Positions 24,651 through 33,664 of a DNA stretch of 59,719 nucleotides are shown piece by piece (positions within the stretch are counted from its first letter, which is position 1; every line of letters begins with the position of its first letter). The stretch is taken from assembly GCF_905203285.1 (NCBI RefSeq), contig NZ_CAJKVK010000003.1, forward strand, positions 1 through 59,719. Direction: 5' to 3'. The translations under genes were made by a program, and so were the position numbers. The DNA comes from an uncultured Succinatimonas sp. GTDB lineage: Bacteria > Pseudomonadota > Gammaproteobacteria > Enterobacterales > Succinivibrionaceae. Under the pieces are notes generated by a model. That model made no database searches, was not told the origin of the DNA, and saw only the letters and a list, made by a program, of their open reading frames with translations.

Positions 24651-25252
24651 ATGTACCGGGAGTCAGTTTAGGAATAAGGGTCGGAGAATCTATAGGTAAA
24701 TTGTTTTTTTCCGGTAACAGCGGGATGGTTATTGTTCACCGAATTCCGGGACGTCGTCGCTATGTTTGCAAAGCACTTAAAAACGAAAAAGAAGCATGTC
24801 AGCATCTTGAAGAGCTGATCAGAGTTTTTCCGGGAATTCTGAAGGCTTCGGTAAATCCGGTTACGGGAAGCGTAATAGTGGTTTATGACCAAAGTGAAAA
24901 GGTGATTGATGCCCTCTTTGACAGTATGTCGCATTCTCTAGCCGGAAAACACGCCGTGCATGAGCTGACGGTTATTCCAACCGGAATTTTAACCGTCGGA
25001 GATAATATAAACGATTCTTTGCGCTCGCTGCGGGACAGCGTCCGCGGCTTTTTCAATCATTCAGAGCCGATGTTTTTAAGCAGAATGCTTGGTTTGGCTT
25101 TGTTTTCATACGGTCTTATCCGCATTCTTTATCGTGGAGATCGTCCTGCCGGACCGCAATTGTTTTGGTGGGGACTCGGTTTGCTTTTAAGGCAGTCTCA
25201 TCCGGATCCTAAAAAGGTTTTTGCATCAAATTTAGAAGAAAAAAATCAATAA
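24647..25252 (+). CDS. HMA2-like protein with C-terminal hydrophobic segments (fez-like operon, gene 2)
   Basis: This 201-residue protein has an HMA2-like domain at about 27-85 (MVIVHRIPGRRRYVCKAL, then FPGILKASVNPVTGSVIVVYD) with no CxxC. A basic linker and two short hydrophobic stretches follow (about 142-162 and 169-181), suggesting membrane association. It overlaps gene 1 by four bases and lies 10 bp before the P-type ATPase. The same order, HMA proteins then P1B ATPase, is typical of clusters around SCA-type P1B ATPases. The molecular role is unknown. Confidence 0.7.
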   Translation: MNVPGVSLGIRVGESIGKLFFSGNSGMVIVHRIPGRRRYVCKALKNEKEACQHLEELIRVFPGILKASVNPVTGSVIVVYDQSEKVIDALFDSMSHSLAGKHAVHELTVIPTGILTVGDNINDSLRSLRDSVRGFFNHSEPMFLSRMLGLALFSYGLIRILYRGDRPAGPQLFWWGLGLLLRQSHPDPKKVFASNLEEKNQ

Positions 25253-25262
25253 GAAGGCATTT

Positions 25263-27404
25263 ATGTCTGTTTTTAAATATCCTTTTCCCAATCACTATGA
25301 TTATATGGAGCGCTGCGTTTTAGAGGCAAAAGCAAGAAGACTTGAGGGCGTCAGTGCGGCAAGTTTTGACGGCAACTGCGTAAAATTATGGGTAAAACCC
25401 GGACAAAATTACGTGCGCTTTGGGATTGCCTTGTCAAAACTTATCGGCAGCGATCTGTTTGCCTCGGGTAAGGAGGTGATTAAGCAGGGAGTATCGCAGC
25501 TAAAAGTAAAAAAGGAAAATGCCGATATCGGATCCGAGCTTAAGAATCATCGCAACAGCGCTTTGATTTCTCTTGCTGCTATGGGAGTTTTTTCCGTAAT
25601 AAGGAAAGTAAATCCGACTCTTTATTCGTCTTTGCTGATTTTTCGCAGCTTAGGCGTACTTGTCATGGCGCGTGATTTACTAAAAGGCGGCATCAAGGAT
25701 GCCGTAAAAGAAAGAAGACCTAATGCCGATACTCTTACCGTTACTGCCGTATTGGCATCGGTGGCGGCAGGTCGACCCGAATCAAGCATGAGTCTTTTGG
25801 CTTTATCCAACTTTGCCGAAATGCTTACCGCCATGGCAGCTCAAAGGGCGCGCAAGAATATATCAAGCTTGGTCGCTCTTGATGTCCAGGAAGTCTGGGT
25901 GCATGACGAAAACGGCAATGAAGTTAAAATGCCGATTGAAAAGATAAAACCCGGTATGGTGGTATCGATTCACTCGGGTGAAAAAATCTGCGTTGACGGC
26001 GTAATTAAATTCGGCAGTGCGGCAGTTGATCAGTCCGCAATTACCGGTGAATCGATTCCTGTTGCTAAAAAAGTGGGAGATAAAGTTTACGCCGGATCCA
26101 ACATCCGCCTGGGTGAAATCGAAGTTTTAGTAGATAAAGTCGGTGACGATACTTCTTTATCAAGAATAGTCCATATGGTGGAGGAAGCGCAGAACCGCCG
26201 CGCTCCGATTCAAAACTATGCCGATCATATGGCTTCGTCCTTGGTGCCGGTGTCTTTCATCGCCGCTTTAATGGTTTACGCGGCAACCAAAGATTGGCAG
26301 CGCGTTCTTAATATGCTGTTTATTGATTTTTCCTGCGGTCTTAAATTATCGACGGCCACGGCCATGTCCGCCGCGATAAGCAGGGCAGCCAAGGAAGGAA
26401 TTTTAGTAAAGGGCGGCAGCTTTATTGAAGGGGCGTCTCAAGTCGATACGGTAATTTTGGATAAAACCGGAACGATTACACGCGGACATCCGCAAATCGT
26501 GAGAATAACCTTGGCTCCCGATGTAAGCGAGTCCGTTTTGCTGCAGATGGCAGCCTCGGCCGAGGCCCATTCTTCGCATCCTTTAGCCGTAGCTATTTTG
26601 GATGAGGTAAAAAACAGAGGTCTTGAGATCCCGCATCACCTTGATACCAAAACCGTGATAGCAAGAGGCATTGAGGCTCATTTGCCGGCTTTTTCAGACT
26701 GCACGGGCGGAGAGGTGCTGGTGGGCAGCAAAGCTTTCATGGAAGAAAGCGCTGTCGCCGGTTTGGATCTTGTTTTGCCTAAAAAACAAAGTCCGGTCGG
26801 ATCTTTTATTTACATTGCGTTAAACAGAAAGCTGTGCGGAATTTTAGAGATATCCGATCCGGTTCGTGCCGAATTCAAGCGTGCAATCAACCGTATGCGC
26901 TATAACGGCATCGAAGAAATAATCATGCTGACAGGAGACAATAAAGAAGCGGCTAAAGCCATTGCCGATTCACTCGGTCTTGACGGATTTAAAGCTGAAG
27001 TCATGCCTGAGGATAAAGCCGGCTTCGTGGCGCAAAAACAGCGCAACAGCTCAGTATTGATGGTCGGCGACGGCATTAATGATGCTCCTGCTTTGGCTTA
27101 TGCCGATATCGGCGTTGCCATGGGCACTGCTTGTACCGACACGGCGATGGAATCGGCCGACGTCACTATCAACAGTGAAGATCCGTTAAAGCTGCCGCAG
27201 TTTATCAGCATCGGAAAAAGAACCATGGCACTCGTGCATCAAAACTTTGCCGTAACTATTGCAGTCAACACGGCGGCGATGATGCTTGGCGCTTTAGGAT
27301 TTATTAATCCGCTTTTAGCCTCAGTAGTGCATAATGCTTCAACTTTGGGAGTGGTGCTAAACAGCGCCAGAATTTTAATTCCAAATAAAAAGAAAAATTA
27401 TTAG
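25263..27404 (+). CDS. P1B-type heavy-metal ATPase with SCGLK membrane motif (FezB-like, possible P1B-6)
   Basis: The 713-residue P-type ATPase has TGES (261-264), phosphorylation motif DKTGT (400-404), the HP pair of heavy-metal pumps (SSHP, 437-440), TGDN (557-560) and GDGINDAP (602-609). In the helix that normally carries CPC it has DFSCGLKLSTATA (from 355), a single Cys flanked by Ser and Gly. The N-terminus (about 10-65) is HMA-like but lacks CxxC. As I recall, this atypical motif together with HMA partners and tiny Gly-rich membrane proteins characterises P1B-6 pumps of ferrosome (fez) clusters, which load iron into an organelle. The metal, and ferrosome formation here, are inferred. 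Confidence 0.85.
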   Translation: MSVFKYPFPNHYDYMERCVLEAKARRLEGVSAASFDGNCVKLWVKPGQNYVRFGIALSKLIGSDLFASGKEVIKQGVSQLKVKKENADIGSELKNHRNSALISLAAMGVFSVIRKVNPTLYSSLLIFRSLGVLVMARDLLKGGIKDAVKERRPNADTLTVTAVLASVAAGRPESSMSLLALSNFAEMLTAMAAQRARKNISSLVALDVQEVWVHDENGNEVKMPIEKIKPGMVVSIHSGEKICVDGVIKFGSAAVDQSAITGESIPVAKKVGDKVYAGSNIRLGEIEVLVDKVGDDTSLSRIVHMVEEAQNRRAPIQNYADHMASSLVPVSFIAALMVYAATKDWQRVLNMLFIDFSCGLKLSTATAMSAAISRAAKEGILVKGGSFIEGASQVDTVILDKTGTITRGHPQIVRITLAPDVSESVLLQMAASAEAHSSHPLAVAILDEVKNRGLEIPHHLDTKTVIARGIEAHLPAFSDCTGGEVLVGSKAFMEESAVAGLDLVLPKKQSPVGSFIYIALNRKLCGILEISDPVRAEFKRAINRMRYNGIEEIIMLTGDNKEAAKAIADSLGLDGFKAEVMPEDKAGFVAQKQRNSSVLMVGDGINDAPALAYADIGVAMGTACTDTAMESADVTINSEDPLKLPQFISIGKRTMALVHQNFAVTIAVNTAAMMLGALGFINPLLASVVHNASTLGVVLNSARILIPNKKKNY

Positions 27405-27427
27405 CATGAATTTAAAGGAGATCAAAA

Positions 27428-27694
27428 ATGTTAGATAAAAATCTGTTATTCGGTTTTGCTGCAGGCTGCGTACTCGGAGCCGTCGGTTATAAGTTCTATA
27501 ACGAACACAAGGATGATATTGATGAAAAGATTAAGGGTTTAAAGAACTTTAAGGTTCCTGGCGTAAATGACGCTAAAGAGGAAAAGACCGACGAGAGCAA
27601 TGAGGAGATGACTCTTGAAGAGCTTGAGTCTCAGAAAGAGCGTCTTGAGGATTTGATTGCTGAAATGCAGGCCAATAGAAAGGATAACGTATGA
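27428..27694 (+). CDS. Small Gly-rich single-span membrane protein with acidic coiled tail (fez-like operon, gene 4)
   Basis: This 88-residue protein has one N-terminal hydrophobic segment with a glycine pattern (LFGFAAGCVLGAVGYKFY, 7-24) that could pack tightly in a membrane. A highly charged tail (about 25-88) is predicted helical or coiled (LEELESQKERLEDLIAEMQ). A strong ribosome site (AAGGAGA) precedes it, 23 bp after the ATPase. It overlaps the next gene by four bases. Small proteins of this kind accompany P1B ATPases of this type in other anaerobes; they might line or shape a vesicle membrane. Confidence 0.68.
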   Translation: MLDKNLLFGFAAGCVLGAVGYKFYNEHKDDIDEKIKGLKNFKVPGVNDAKEEKTDESNEEMTLEELESQKERLEDLIAEMQANRKDNV

Positions 27695-27888
27695 ATAATA
27701 TCTTGTCCGGAAAAACATTTTTAATCGGCTTCATTGCAGGTGTGTGTGCTGGAGCCGCAGCATATAAATATGTGGCAGTAGATAAAAAGATATCAACAAA
27801 GGAACTTTCAGACGGGATAATGAAGCTTGCAAAGCAGGTGGGCAGTGCGTCAGCTCGTGCCGGAATGGGCAGGGGCGGCCGTTTTTAA
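27691..27888 (+). CDS. Small Gly/Ala-rich single-span membrane protein (fez-like operon, gene 5)
   Basis: This 65-residue protein repeats the theme of the gene before it: a hydrophobic N-terminal segment FLIGFIAGVCAGAAAYKYV with regularly spaced small residues, then a short soluble tail ending in a basic Gly-rich GMGRGGRF. It looks like the small DUF6110-type proteins that I associate with heavy-metal ATPase clusters; this needs a profile search. ATGA overlap couples it to gene 4. A hairpin terminator follows. Confidence 0.62.
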   Translation: MNNILSGKTFLIGFIAGVCAGAAAYKYVAVDKKISTKELSDGIMKLAKQVGSASARAGMGRGGRF

Positions 27889-27901
27889 AAATTTAGTATT
27901 A

Positions 27902-27936
27902 AACGGTACAAAATTCAATGCAAATTTTGTACCGTT
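27902..27936. terminator. Long perfect hairpin between the fez-like operon and the convergent unknown gene
   Basis: AACGGTACAAAATT (27902-27915) and its complement (27923-27936) form a 14-bp perfect stem with a short loop. It lies between two convergent genes and likely ends transcription from both sides, although the T runs outside the stem are short. Confidence 0.7.
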
Positions 27937-27942
27937 CATCTG

Positions 27943-28668
27943 TCAGCGCTTTGTCCTCAGTAAATAAGAATTCACTTTTCGCGAATTATAAAAAAGTCCC
28001 GTATAAAGAGAGAGTCCTAACAAGATCCCGCATATTACGCTACCTACCGGATTAGGAATGACTCCCTGTTGCTGCAAACTTAAAATGCACGGCAGAAGAA
28101 TAAGCAGAAGGCTTATTAAAAGTACTCTTATATAGCGGATCATTGCTTCATTAGGAGAATTGCGTCTTAGTATTCTTTCATTAATATCAAGCTTTATTCC
28201 CGGCTGCTGATGATATTCAGGGCCTTCGATAATGGCGGCATCCGCTTTATAACAAAAAAGATGCTTGCCTGAAAAACGCAGCGGTTTAACCGTAAGCTTA
28301 GTGTTTAACAGAGCATTGGCATTGGATTTTTTGGCAAGTGTTACTAAAGCATCTAAAGCGCTGTTTGCATCAGGTCCTTCACCGCATAATTTGATGTTAT
28401 GCTTTGAATCGATTATATCGTGTTCGCTTACTGTACTGTCGGAAACTATAGCGATGCCGTATTTTTTGTAGTCGGCTTTAGTAACGGATTCAATTGTCGC
28501 CGTTTTGCTTTTTGCTCCGTCAGCTTCTTCTTTTATTGAAAATTCCACGTGATCTCCCGGTTTTAAAGAAGCTTCGTTTGCGCTAAGTTTTGCGCTGTAA
28601 AATTTGTTGTCACAAGCGATGACGGCTTGCTTTGAATTTAAATCTGCAGATATGAGAATTCCCTGCAC
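27943..28668 (-). CDS. Unknown protein with N-terminal beta domain and two C-terminal membrane helices
   Basis: I do not recognise this 241-residue protein as a whole. The first 60 residues look like a small beta barrel (GILISADLNSKQAVIACD, KPGDHVEFSIKE). A middle part (about 100-150, ALDALVTLAKKSNANALLNTKLTV) recalls the alpha/beta repeat of YbjQ-like domains. Hydrophobic helices lie at about 179-197 and 207-227. The topology suggests a soluble N-terminal domain anchored in the inner membrane. It is divergent from htpX across 73 bp, so a shared envelope-stress setting is possible but speculative. Confidence 0.7.
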   Translation of the reverse strand: MQGILISADLNSKQAVIACDNKFYSAKLSANEASLKPGDHVEFSIKEEADGAKSKTATIESVTKADYKKYGIAIVSDSTVSEHDIIDSKHNIKLCGEGPDANSALDALVTLAKKSNANALLNTKLTVKPLRFSGKHLFCYKADAAIIEGPEYHQQPGIKLDINERILRRNSPNEAMIRYIRVLLISLLLILLPCILSLQQQGVIPNPVGSVICGILLGLSLYTGLFYNSRKVNSYLLRTKR

Positions 28669-28741
28669 GGCTGGATCCTCTAAACAATAAAAGTTAAGAT
28701 ATTTGTAAATTATAAGGTACTTTTAGGAGACTTAATTAATT

Positions 28742-29647
28742 ATGCGCATTTTGCTTTACGTTTTAATGCAAGTCGCGGTATTGGTGGTTGTCAGTATCGT
28801 CGGTTCAATTATTTTAAGCCTGTTCGGCATCAGTTTGTCCGGCTCTTCTTATACCGGGCTTTTGGTTATGTGCGCAATTTTCGGTTGCGTAGGATCGCTT
28901 ATCTCCCTTTTTATGTCAAAGTCGATGTGTAAAAAGGCTTTCGGGGTAAGAACATTAGTATCTCCGACCAATGCTAGAGAAGCCTTTTTAATGCAGACGG
29001 TAAGCGAGCTTGCGCAGCGTTCGGGGCTTAACATGCCGGAAGTTGGCATTTATGAATCCAATGATTTAAACGCTTTTGCTACGGGACATAATCGCAACGC
29101 CGCTTTGGTGGCAGTTTCATCCGCTCTTTTATATAACATGAATGAAAATGAAATTAAGGGTGTTTTAGGTCATGAGATAAGCCATGTCGCAAACGGAGAT
29201 ATGGTTACCATGACTTTATTACAGGGCGTGCTCAATACTTTCGTATATTTCTTTTCCTATATCGCGTCAATGGCGATATCGGCTGCCATGAGCGGGCGTA
29301 ACGATGACAGTGATGAATCAAGCCCCGGAGTCGGAAATCCTTTCGTCTTTTACATGGTGAATTCTTTGTTCCAGGTGATATTCGGTATTTTAGCCAATAT
29401 GCTTTTGATGTGGTTTTCAAGATGGCGCGAGTACCGTGCCGATGCCGGCTCGGCTCGCCTTGAAGGTAAAAACTGCATGATTGAAGCGCTGGAGGCATTA
29501 AAGCGCGGCACTTCGATTAACTCAAAACGTGAAAGCCAATTTTCAGCTTTATGCATAAGCGGACCCTCAAGCATTTCCGAGCTTTTCATGAGCCATCCTA
29601 CCTTGGATAAACGCATTGCAGCGCTGCGCGCTTTGGAGGCTTTTTAG
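28742..29647 (+). CDS. htpX: Membrane zinc metalloprotease HtpX
   Basis: HtpX is an M48 protease of the inner membrane that degrades misfolded membrane proteins alongside FtsH. The 301-residue protein has two N-terminal helices, the zinc motif HEISH at 144-148 in VLGHEISHVANGD, two more hydrophobic stretches (about 155-180 and 195-225), and EYRADAGSA, which supplies the third zinc ligand. The C-terminal MSHPTLDKRIAAL is typical. Ribosome site TAGGAG precedes the ATG. Confidence 0.94.
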   Translation: MRILLYVLMQVAVLVVVSIVGSIILSLFGISLSGSSYTGLLVMCAIFGCVGSLISLFMSKSMCKKAFGVRTLVSPTNAREAFLMQTVSELAQRSGLNMPEVGIYESNDLNAFATGHNRNAALVAVSSALLYNMNENEIKGVLGHEISHVANGDMVTMTLLQGVLNTFVYFFSYIASMAISAAMSGRNDDSDESSPGVGNPFVFYMVNSLFQVIFGILANMLLMWFSRWREYRADAGSARLEGKNCMIEALEALKRGTSINSKRESQFSALCISGPSSISELFMSHPTLDKRIAALRALEAF

Positions 29648-29677
29648 TAATCGGTCTTTTGACTGATGGCAAAATTA

Positions 29678-29702
29678 AGGGCACTGCGGTGCTCTTTTTT
29701 TG
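29678..29702 (+). terminator. Terminator of htpX
   Basis: AGGGCAC (29678-29684), loop TGCG, GTGCTCT (29689-29695), followed by a T run to about 29701, 30 bp after the htpX stop. Confidence 0.8.
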
Positions 29703-29782
29703 TAGATTGAAAATACTTGAGCGGGAGGAGTGCAACGAGTAAAAAAGAGGAGTTTAATTTTATTCCCGTGAAGAAGAAAAAG

Positions 29783-29807
29783 AAAAGGGCGCTGCTGCGC
29801 CCTTTTT
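29783..29807. terminator. Terminator of gapA
   Basis: AAAAGGGCGC (29783-29792), loop TGCT, GCGCCCTTTT (29797-29806). On the minus strand the stem is followed by a T-rich run, just past the gapA stop. The plus strand also has a T5 tail, so it could act in both directions. Confidence 0.85.
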
Positions 29808-29826
29808 GCAATCTTACAAGTATAAA

Positions 29827-30837
29827 TTACTTGCCTGAATCTTCCATGGACTTGATTAACTCAAGAACCTTGTTGGAGTAGCCGATTTCGTTATCATACC
29901 AAGCAACCAACTTGACGAACTTGTCGGTTAAAGGAATACCGGCGGGCTCGTCGAAGATGGAGGGGTGGGTGTTGCCTAAGAAGTCGGAGGAAACAACTGC
30001 ATCGGCAGTGTAATCCATAATGCCCTTCATCGGGCCGGCAACTGCAGCTTTGATAGCAGCGCAGATGTCTTCGTACTTAGCGGACTTCTTCAATACGCAG
30101 GTCAAATCAACGACGGAAACGTCGCAGGTCGGAACGCGGATTGACATACCGGTTAATTTGCCGTTGAGGTCAGGAATTACCTTACCTACAGCCTTAGCTG
30201 CACCGGTAGAGGACGGGATAATGTTGGTGGAAGCACCGCGGCCGCCGCGCCAATCCTTAAGGGACGGGCCGTCAACGGTACGCTGAGTAGCGGTGGTGGA
30301 GTGGACGGTGGTCATGAGGCCCATCTCGATACCGAACTCGTCGTTAACAACCTTAGCCAAAGGAGCTAAGCAGTTGGTGGTGCAGGAAGCGTTGGAAACG
30401 ATATCCTGGCCGGCATAGGTGTCATTGTTTACACCCATAACGAACATAGGGGTTGAATCCTTAGAAGGAGCGGACATAACGACGCGGCGTGCACCGGCCT
30501 GGATGTGCTTGCGGGCAAGCTCATCTTTAAGGAATAAACCGGTAGACTCAACAACATAGTCAACACCGATATCGCCCCACTTAAGGTTGGCAGGATCGCG
30601 CTCGGCGGTAACACGAACGGTGTTGCCGTTAACAACGAGATTGCCGTCCTGAACTTCAACTTTGCCCTTGAAAGGACCGTGCATGGAATCATACTTCAAC
30701 ATGTAAGCCATGTACTCAGGCGGAAGGAGGTCGTTAATGCCGACAACCTGGATGCCTAACTCAGGACGATAGACAGAAGCACGGAATACGAAACGGCCGA
30801 TACGACCGAAACCGTTAATACCAACTTTAATAGTCAT
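29827..30837 (-). CDS. gapA: Glyceraldehyde-3-phosphate dehydrogenase GapA
   Basis: GapA oxidises glyceraldehyde-3-phosphate with NAD+ and phosphate in glycolysis. The 336-residue protein has the Rossmann start GINGFGRIGR, the catalytic Cys152 in SNASCTTNCLAPL, H179 in TTVHSTTATQRTVDGPS, RGGRGASTNIIPSSTGAAKAVG and WYDNEIGYS near the end. Codon use is strongly biased, as expected of a highly expressed gene. It is a single gene with its own terminator, divergent from malQ over a 607-bp spacer. Confidence 0.97.
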   Translation of the reverse strand: MTIKVGINGFGRIGRFVFRASVYRPELGIQVVGINDLLPPEYMAYMLKYDSMHGPFKGKVEVQDGNLVVNGNTVRVTAERDPANLKWGDIGVDYVVESTGLFLKDELARKHIQAGARRVVMSAPSKDSTPMFVMGVNNDTYAGQDIVSNASCTTNCLAPLAKVVNDEFGIEMGLMTTVHSTTATQRTVDGPSLKDWRGGRGASTNIIPSSTGAAKAVGKVIPDLNGKLTGMSIRVPTCDVSVVDLTCVLKKSAKYEDICAAIKAAVAGPMKGIMDYTADAVVSSDFLGNTHPSIFDEPAGIPLTDKFVKLVAWYDNEIGYSNKVLELIKSMEDSGK

Positions 30838-31444
30838 AATAGAATGTCACCCGTTTAGTGTAACAATAAAAAAATTACAATTACAAAAATACTCTATTTG
30901 GCTCGAAAGTCAAGATGCCACTTAGTTTCCTTTGCAGAAAAAAAAGTTCTTTTTACTTAAAAATTAAGTAAAGGACGAATTGACGAGCAGTTGCCGCAAA
31001 AATAGGCGGTCGTAAATAGCTTATCACTATTTTTTCTGTCTTATTAATTAGAAAGCAAAATGTGAATGTTTATGTAAAAAATTTCTTGCCGGATCGGGTT
31101 TTATCTTGTATTAAAAATTTACGACATCTTTACTTTAAATTAGTGTGTTTTTTAAAAGGAATAGAGATGTATCGTTTTCTTTATCAAGAAAAATTCTCAA
31201 AAATTATTTAAGTCTAAAACGTAAGTTGTGTCTTAGTTATACAAATATTAATTAGACTGGTATTCTTTTACGCCGTATTTTGATATTTGTTTTTGGTTTA
31301 AAATATTTTTTATTTGAAAAATATAGGCTTAATGCTTTGTTTTGGGATATTCATTATATCTTTTTTACTGATAGACAATTAAAATCATAAAATAGAATTA
31401 ATACTTAAAAAATAGAAGGCTCTTAAGATTACGAGCGAAAAAAT
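30838..31444. other. gapA-malQ divergent intergenic region
   Basis: This is 607 bp of very AT-rich DNA without a credible reading frame. It must carry the gapA and malQ promoters. I saw TGTAA/TTACA half-sites just upstream of gapA (about 30862-30890) but no clean regulator palindrome, CRP site or RNA structure. Confidence 0.5.
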
Positions 31445-33646
31445 ATGATCGATTTAGAGAAACTTGCCGATCAAATGGGTATTGCCCGCGACTATATTGA
31501 TTCATGCGGACAATATACCGTTATAGCTAAGGACAGCAGAATTGCGGCGTTAAGCGCGATGGGCTTTCCCGTGCATGATGAAGCCGAAATGGAAAAAGTG
31601 CTTAAAACCATGGAACTGTATCCTTTTACCGAGGTTATGGAGCCGGTTTTAGTGCTGCGCGACGGCGATAAGCCTTTTATTTATTTCTATACTCCGGCTT
31701 CTTTTGACGAAAAAGGCAAAATTTCCTGGAATTTAATGCTTGAGGACGGCACCGAATATAAAGACAGCTGTCCTTTAAGTGAAATTGAAATTGCCGACTA
31801 TAAAACCGTGCAGGGGCAGGAATTTGATAAAAGACGTTTTATTCTTAAAGAAGATCTTCCATACGGATATCACCATTTTAAGGTAAAGATTTCCTGCGGC
31901 GGAAAAGCATTTAATAAGGAAATGTCCTTAATTCGGGCTCCGCTTAAGTGTTATGTACCCCGAGAAATAGCCGCTGGTAAAAAGATTTGGGGCGTAAGCA
32001 CCCAGCTTTACTCTTTGCGCTCCAAGCAGAATTGGGGAATAGGTGATTTTCACGATCTTAAAGATTTACTTTTTTATGTGGCAGCAACAGGCGGGCATTT
32101 TGTCGGCTTGAATCCGCTTCATGCAGGATATCCTGCAAACCCTGATCCTGACATGGTAAGCCCTTATTCCCCATCATCGCGTTACTGGCTTAACATTATT
32201 TATATAAGAATTGAGGATATCCCCGAGTTTAATTTAAGCGCAAAGGCCAAAGAAATTGTTTATCAAAACTCTTTCCAACAGAAGCTTAGGGCTTTGCGTG
32301 ATAGGGAATATGTAGATTACCGCACCGTTATCGAATTAAAGCTTAAAGTTTTAAGAACTTTATTCGATTCTCTGCGCCTTGATGACAAACGTTCGCTGCG
32401 CGGCCGCAAATTCCTTGAATTTATAGAAAAAGGCGGCTCGTCCCTTATCAATATGGCAACTTATGACGCCATGCAGGCTTCTTTATATGCAAAGGGAGTT
32501 AATGCCTGGGGCTGGAAGCTTTTTCCTAAGGAATACCGCAGCTTTGCTTCTCCCTTTGTCGATGCTTGGCGTAAAGAACACATTGATGAAGTACGTTTTT
32601 ACTGCTATTTGCAGTTTATCGCCAAAGAGCAGCTTGAAGAAGCTTACGCTGTCGCTAAACAAAAAGGCATGATAGTCGGTACTTATCGCGATCTTGCCGT
32701 AGGAGTGGCTCCCGGCAGCTGCGACGTCTGGAGTGATGAGGACGGTATTTATAGAGAAAAAGCCGAAATTGGAGCGCCGCCTGATATGTTGGGGCCTCTG
32801 GGGCAATCCTGGGGACTTGCACCCATGGATCCGTACAGTTTGAAGAAAAGCGCTTATCGTAAATTCATTGCTCTGTATCAGTCCAATATGCAGTCATGCG
32901 GCGCTCTTCGCATCGATCATGCGGCAGGACTTTATCGCATGTGGTGGGTGCCGCCTGAGCATCGTCCTACCGAAGGAGCTTATGTTGCCTATCCTATCCA
33001 TGATTTACTCGGTATCATCGCACTTGAGTCGCATCGCAATAAGTGCATGCTTATTGCAGAAGACTTGGGTACGATCCCCATGGAACTTCGCCATGCGTTA
33101 AAAGAGGCCGAGGCTTTCTCGTATAAATTATTTTTCGGTGAAAGATCTTTTGACGGCGGATATATCGCGCCTCAAGATTATGAAAAGCAGGCTATTTCCG
33201 CTTTGACAACTCATGATATGCCGACATTGAAGGGGTGGTGGACGCTCTCCGATTTGACTTTAGGTCAAAAACTCGGCATTTACGCACCTGCCGATGCAAC
33301 CCGCCTTGCTTCTGACAGAAATAACGCTAAACAAAGAATTTTAGACAGTCTGCACGGTCTTATGTCGGTAGGAGCGGAAGTTCCTAGCCATGCTGCGGAT
33401 TGTCCGATGAGCGATGCGCTTGCCTTGGGCATGCAGATTCACATGTGCCGCGGCAGCTGCGCTTTATACAGTTCCCAAATTGAAGATTGGATCGGTGTCG
33501 AAAAGCCGGTTAACGTTCCAGGAACGTTCCGTGAGTATCCGAATTGGCGGCGTAAACTCACCGCAAATTTGGATGAAATCTTTTCCGACCCTAAAGTTTT
33601 GGAGCTTACGGCAAAAATGACGCAAGCTCGTGATCATGCCAAATAA
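31445..33646 (+). CDS. malQ: 4-alpha-glucanotransferase (amylomaltase) MalQ
   Basis: MalQ transfers glucan chains between maltodextrins, releasing glucose. The 733-residue protein has the bacterial MalQ N-terminal extension (about 1-180) and then the GH77 barrel: GVSTQLYSLRSKQNWGIGDF, the nucleophile block LRIDHAAGLYRMWWVP, acid/base LIAEDLGTIP and TTHDMPTLKGWW. All catalytic acids are present. The ribosome site is weak. glgB starts 18 bp after its stop, so it heads a maltodextrin/glycogen operon. Confidence 0.95.
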   Translation: MIDLEKLADQMGIARDYIDSCGQYTVIAKDSRIAALSAMGFPVHDEAEMEKVLKTMELYPFTEVMEPVLVLRDGDKPFIYFYTPASFDEKGKISWNLMLEDGTEYKDSCPLSEIEIADYKTVQGQEFDKRRFILKEDLPYGYHHFKVKISCGGKAFNKEMSLIRAPLKCYVPREIAAGKKIWGVSTQLYSLRSKQNWGIGDFHDLKDLLFYVAATGGHFVGLNPLHAGYPANPDPDMVSPYSPSSRYWLNIIYIRIEDIPEFNLSAKAKEIVYQNSFQQKLRALRDREYVDYRTVIELKLKVLRTLFDSLRLDDKRSLRGRKFLEFIEKGGSSLINMATYDAMQASLYAKGVNAWGWKLFPKEYRSFASPFVDAWRKEHIDEVRFYCYLQFIAKEQLEEAYAVAKQKGMIVGTYRDLAVGVAPGSCDVWSDEDGIYREKAEIGAPPDMLGPLGQSWGLAPMDPYSLKKSAYRKFIALYQSNMQSCGALRIDHAAGLYRMWWVPPEHRPTEGAYVAYPIHDLLGIIALESHRNKCMLIAEDLGTIPMELRHALKEAEAFSYKLFFGERSFDGGYIAPQDYEKQAISALTTHDMPTLKGWWTLSDLTLGQKLGIYAPADATRLASDRNNAKQRILDSLHGLMSVGAEVPSHAADCPMSDALALGMQIHMCRGSCALYSSQIEDWIGVEKPVNVPGTFREYPNWRRKLTANLDEIFSDPKVLELTAKMTQARDHAK

Positions 33647-33664
33647 TAAAATGAGGAGGCATAA

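Noticed and set aside
30838..30890. HexR operator upstream of gapA
   Set aside because: TGTAA and TTACA half-sites are present, but not at the spacing of a HexR palindrome; AT-rich DNA gives such half-sites by chance.
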